Positions 5,870-7,626 of a stretch of DNA of 7,626 nucleotides are shown here, one piece after another; the stretch's first letter is position 1, and the number at the start of each line of letters is the position of its first letter. Source of the stretch: Armatimonadota bacterium (GTDB lineage: Bacteria > Vulcanimicrobiota > JACPDS01). The notes under the pieces were generated by a model. It was not told the DNA's origin. It did not search any database and saw only the letters and a list, made by a program, of their open reading frames with translations. The position numbers were made by a program, and so were the translations under genes. The stretch covers positions 1-7,626 of the forward strand of contig JACPDS010000055.1 in NCBI GenBank assembly GCA_016183885.1. Direction: 5' to 3'.

Positions 5870-6202
5870 ATGCCTAATAAAAAAAAAGGGATTAGTTTAT
5901 TAGAAATTTTAATTGCTTTAACTATTATAAGTCTTGCTTTTTTGGTAATTTCTCAGGGATACGCTTCAGCTTTTAAAATAGGTAAAAAATCCCGAGGCTT
6001 TACCGAAGCTACTATTTTAGGACAAAATATTTTAGAATGGTATAAAAATCAAGACTTTGATAAATTAGAGAACCTTAATCCCCAGCAGGATCCAGCCATT
6101 GTTATTTCTGAACACTTAAAAGCATGGAACTGTAAAATTTCTACTAATATTATCCAAGCCGATTTTGAAACAAATTACTTTATTAATTACTTGGGATTAT
6201 GA
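5870..6202 (+). CDS. Minor type IV pilin / type II secretion pseudopilin (PilV/GspI-like), frame broken near the 3' end
   Basis: The leader MPNKKKG is cut by prepilin peptidase after G7, giving a mature N-terminus ISLLEILIAL with glutamate at +5 (E12), the hallmark of class III signal pilins. Residues 8-28 form the membrane helix that also packs the filament core. The LGQNILEWYKN stretch (51-61) fits PilV/GspI-type minor pilins. No Shine-Dalgarno sequence precedes the ATG, and an in-frame stop at 5864-5866 rules out an earlier start. The open frame ends with NYFINYLGL, which does not look like pilin. A +1 shift gives a good last strand pair, ITLLITWDYEGKTQELTFIA, up to TAA 6249-6251. Removing one A near 6168-6174 gives a 126-aa pilin, a normal size. 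It probably acts with the PilX-like protein downstream as a low-abundance tip or priming subunit. Confidence 0.85.
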   Translation: MPNKKKGISLLEILIALTIISLAFLVISQGYASAFKIGKKSRGFTEATILGQNILEWYKNQDFDKLENLNPQQDPAIVISEHLKAWNCKISTNIIQADFETNYFINYLGL

Positions 6203-6251
6203 AGGGAAAACTCAAGAATTAACTTTTATAGCTTTAAAACACCGTCCTTAA
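6171..6251 (+). pseudogene. Displaced 3' end of the minor-pilin gene (+1 frame)
   Basis: This frame reads QITLLITWDYEGKT, then QELTFIALKHRP, and stops at TAA 6249-6251. Alternating hydrophobic residues around a W-D-Y-E-G turn fit the C-terminal beta strands of PilV-like pilins, which the upstream frame lacks. It has no start codon of its own. The shift point must lie between about 6150 and 6190; the AAA at 6172-6174 is the simplest site. Confidence 0.7.
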
Positions 6252-6278
6252 ATATAATTAAGAATGTCCAGACGTTAT

Positions 6279-6321
6279 GTCGGTCCGATGACTCCGACTC
6301 AGTATCGGACTTTCGTCGGAG
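6279..6321. repeat. GC-rich interleaved palindrome between the two pilus genes
   Basis: GTCCGAT (6283-6289) is the exact complement of ATCGGAC (6304-6310), and CTCCGAC (6292-6298) of GTCGGAG (6315-6321). The two 7-bp stems interleave, the topology of an H-type pseudoknot, with linkers of 2, 5 and 4 bases. A third option, GTCGG (6279-6283) with CCGAC (6294-6298), competes with both. The block is far richer in G and C than its neighbours. It may be a dispersed repeat or a structured intercistronic RNA. Confidence 0.55.
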
Positions 6322-6381
6322 GATCCCGTTACCTTAATAAAGTAAATTAAAATAAGAACGGTTAAAAAATTAAGAATTAAA

Positions 6382-7212
6382 ATGCAAAAATTAAATATCA
6401 AAACTAAAAAACAAAGAGGGATGGTTTTAGCGGTTAGTTTATATGTTTTAGTTATTTTAATGACTTTAGGTTTTACCTTAATTACCACCTCTATTGCTGA
6501 ATTGCATAATGCGGAAAATTCTAAAAATTCAACTTTAGCTTTTTATTTAGCCGATGCTGGAATCGAAGAAGCTCTTGCAAATTGGGCAAATAACCCTTTA
6601 ATTTTAAACACTTTAAACACCCAACCGGTTTCTATCTCTTACCTTTGCTTTTCTCAAGATCCCCGCAACGGCAAAACTATTAACCAAGGCATTTATACGG
6701 TTTATATGGAAAAATTGCCTCTTAAACCGGGTGAAAGTCCATTATATAAATTATTTTCTTTTGGTTTTTTAATCGATCCCCAAAATTTTTCTTATCAAAA
6801 TTTAGGCGCAAGTAAGGCTCAGCGCGCCCTTATGGCTCTTGTAAGAGAAAAAACTTCAAATTATGTTTTATTCTCTAATGACGGAACTTCTGGAATATAT
6901 AGTTATCCTTATGGATTTAATTATCACGGCCAAATTAGCGGAGATGTGCGTTTAAATAGCAATATTTTTATTTCTGGAAATTATGGAAAGATAGATTTTA
7001 ATAATAAAATAGAAATTACCGGGGTTCAAATTGGAGGCATAAGTCCTAATCCTAAAGGCGGATTTTATCCTCAAAGCGAATTTTTAGCTTTTCCTCCAAT
7101 TGATATTAATAATTTTATTCAAATTGCTGAAAGTCAACATAAAGCTTGGTTCGGAACAGGAATTGCTACTAATTACCATTGGTCAGTAGTAAACCAAGAA
7201 TTATCAAAATGA
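6382..7212 (+). CDS. PilX-like pilus assembly protein, N-terminal part (frameshifted)
   Basis: After a basic leader ending KKQRG (9-13) comes a hydrophobic helix (14-37, MVLAVSLYVLVILMTLGFTL onward), then an E-x-x-x-A-x-N-type stretch and AFYLADAGIEEALANW (53-68). This is the PilX N-terminal signature found in minor pilus or secretion components. Cleavage by prepilin peptidase after G13 is likely, though the usual E5 is missing, as in PilX-type proteins. Residues beyond about 150 turn into repetitive beta sequence (YHGQISGDVRLNSNIFISG), the kind of passenger region often paired with this N-terminus. The frame ends prematurely at TGA 7210-7212. The sequence continues one frame over to the window edge. 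Deleting one A from the AAAA run at 7206-7209 restores LSNEPCTIT and a product of at least 414 aa. No clear ribosome site is seen, so translation may depend on coupling. Confidence 0.87.
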   Translation: MQKLNIKTKKQRGMVLAVSLYVLVILMTLGFTLITTSIAELHNAENSKNSTLAFYLADAGIEEALANWANNPLILNTLNTQPVSISYLCFSQDPRNGKTINQGIYTVYMEKLPLKPGESPLYKLFSFGFLIDPQNFSYQNLGASKAQRALMALVREKTSNYVLFSNDGTSGIYSYPYGFNYHGQISGDVRLNSNIFISGNYGKIDFNNKIEITGVQIGGISPNPKGGFYPQSEFLAFPPIDINNFIQIAESQHKAWFGTGIATNYHWSVVNQELSK

Positions 7213-7626
7213 ACCTTGCACTATTACGCTTTATCCTGATGAACCGATTATTCGAGGAATTAATTATCGGGATAGTACTGGCATACATGGCACAAGCTGC
7301 CCCACTCCTTCTAAAGGGATTTTTTTTGTAAGCGGGGATATAGCTTTGAGAGGAACTTTAAAAGGAAAACTTACTATAGTTTGCGATGGCAACTTAATTA
7401 TAAATGGGGATATTAAAATGGCTGATCAAGATAGTCAGCTGGGAATTATTGCTCTGGGAAATATTTATTTATTAGGAAAAAATGATCTTAGCGTTGAAGC
7501 TTCTTTATTGTCTTATAAAAGTATTATATACCCGGATTCTTTGCCAAGCATGTGGATGAAATGTCTGCCTTATGAAGAAGTTAATTTAGTCCCTAAAAAT
7601 AACGCTAATTTAAAAATAATCGGAGC
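7211..7626 (+). CDS. PilX-like pilus assembly protein, continuation in shifted frame (partial, runs off the window)
   Basis: This frame is open from 7193 to the right edge with no suitable start codon, so it is the displaced remainder of the gene begun at 6382. From 7211 it gives EPCTITLYPDEPIIRGINYR, then GIFFVSGDIALRGTLKGKLT, DGNLIINGDI and LGIIALGNIYLLG. Short strands ending in G-D-I or G-N-I are typical of the beta-solenoid region that follows PilX-type N-termini. In known relatives this part is exposed outside the cell. The true C-terminus lies beyond the window. Confidence 0.82.

Noticed and set aside
6258..6488. 76-codon minus-strand ORF with a hydrophobic stretch
   Set aside because: It is antisense to the PilX-like N-terminus; its hydrophobicity comes from the A/T-rich complement of the membrane-helix codons and the intergenic gap.

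Overview
The window is AT-rich, densely coded DNA from what looks like an uncultured diderm bacterium. It encodes an outer-membrane porin with one N-terminal S-layer homology (SLH) domain. Porins of this architecture are known from Cyanobacteria, Negativicutes, Deinococcus-Thermus relatives and several candidate phyla. It also carries a type IV pilus or type II secretion minor-pilin cluster and the HslU protease ATPase. No marker allows a firm phylum assignment; an Omnitrophica-, Margulisbacteria- or Desantisbacteria-like lineage is only a guess.

Layout. Positions 1-136 hold the 3' end of an unidentified gene, followed 10 bp later by a complete hslU (147-1532). A gap between convergent genes (1533-1820) holds a 233-bp element with 19-bp near-perfect terminal inverted repeats, a GC-rich hairpin and a G-quadruplex motif. 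On the minus strand lies a 71-residue probable zinc-binding protein (1821-2036). Next on the plus strand is an intact fold-type II PLP enzyme of the cysteine-synthase superfamily (2246-3454), with palindromic sequences on both sides. A tRNA-Gly(CCC) and tRNA-Cys(GCA) pair follows (3571-3725). Then come the SLH porin in two frames (3810-5791), a terminator-like hairpin, a PilV/GspI-like minor pilin (5870-6251, frame broken near its end), a GC-rich interleaved palindrome (about 6279-6321), and a PilX-like pilus assembly protein that is also frame-broken and runs off the window end (6382-7626).

How the genes work together. HslU is the unfoldase of a cytoplasmic protease, but the piece of gene before it does not look like its partner HslV. 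The porin, minor pilin and PilX-like protein are cell-envelope functions and form a same-strand block. The most notable pattern is that all three of these envelope genes carry one single-base frameshift, each at or beside a short A-run, while hslU and the PLP gene stay open through longer A-runs. This could be sequencing or assembly error in one stretch, slippage-type variation, or decay. No defence system, CRISPR array, transposase or phage gene is visible.
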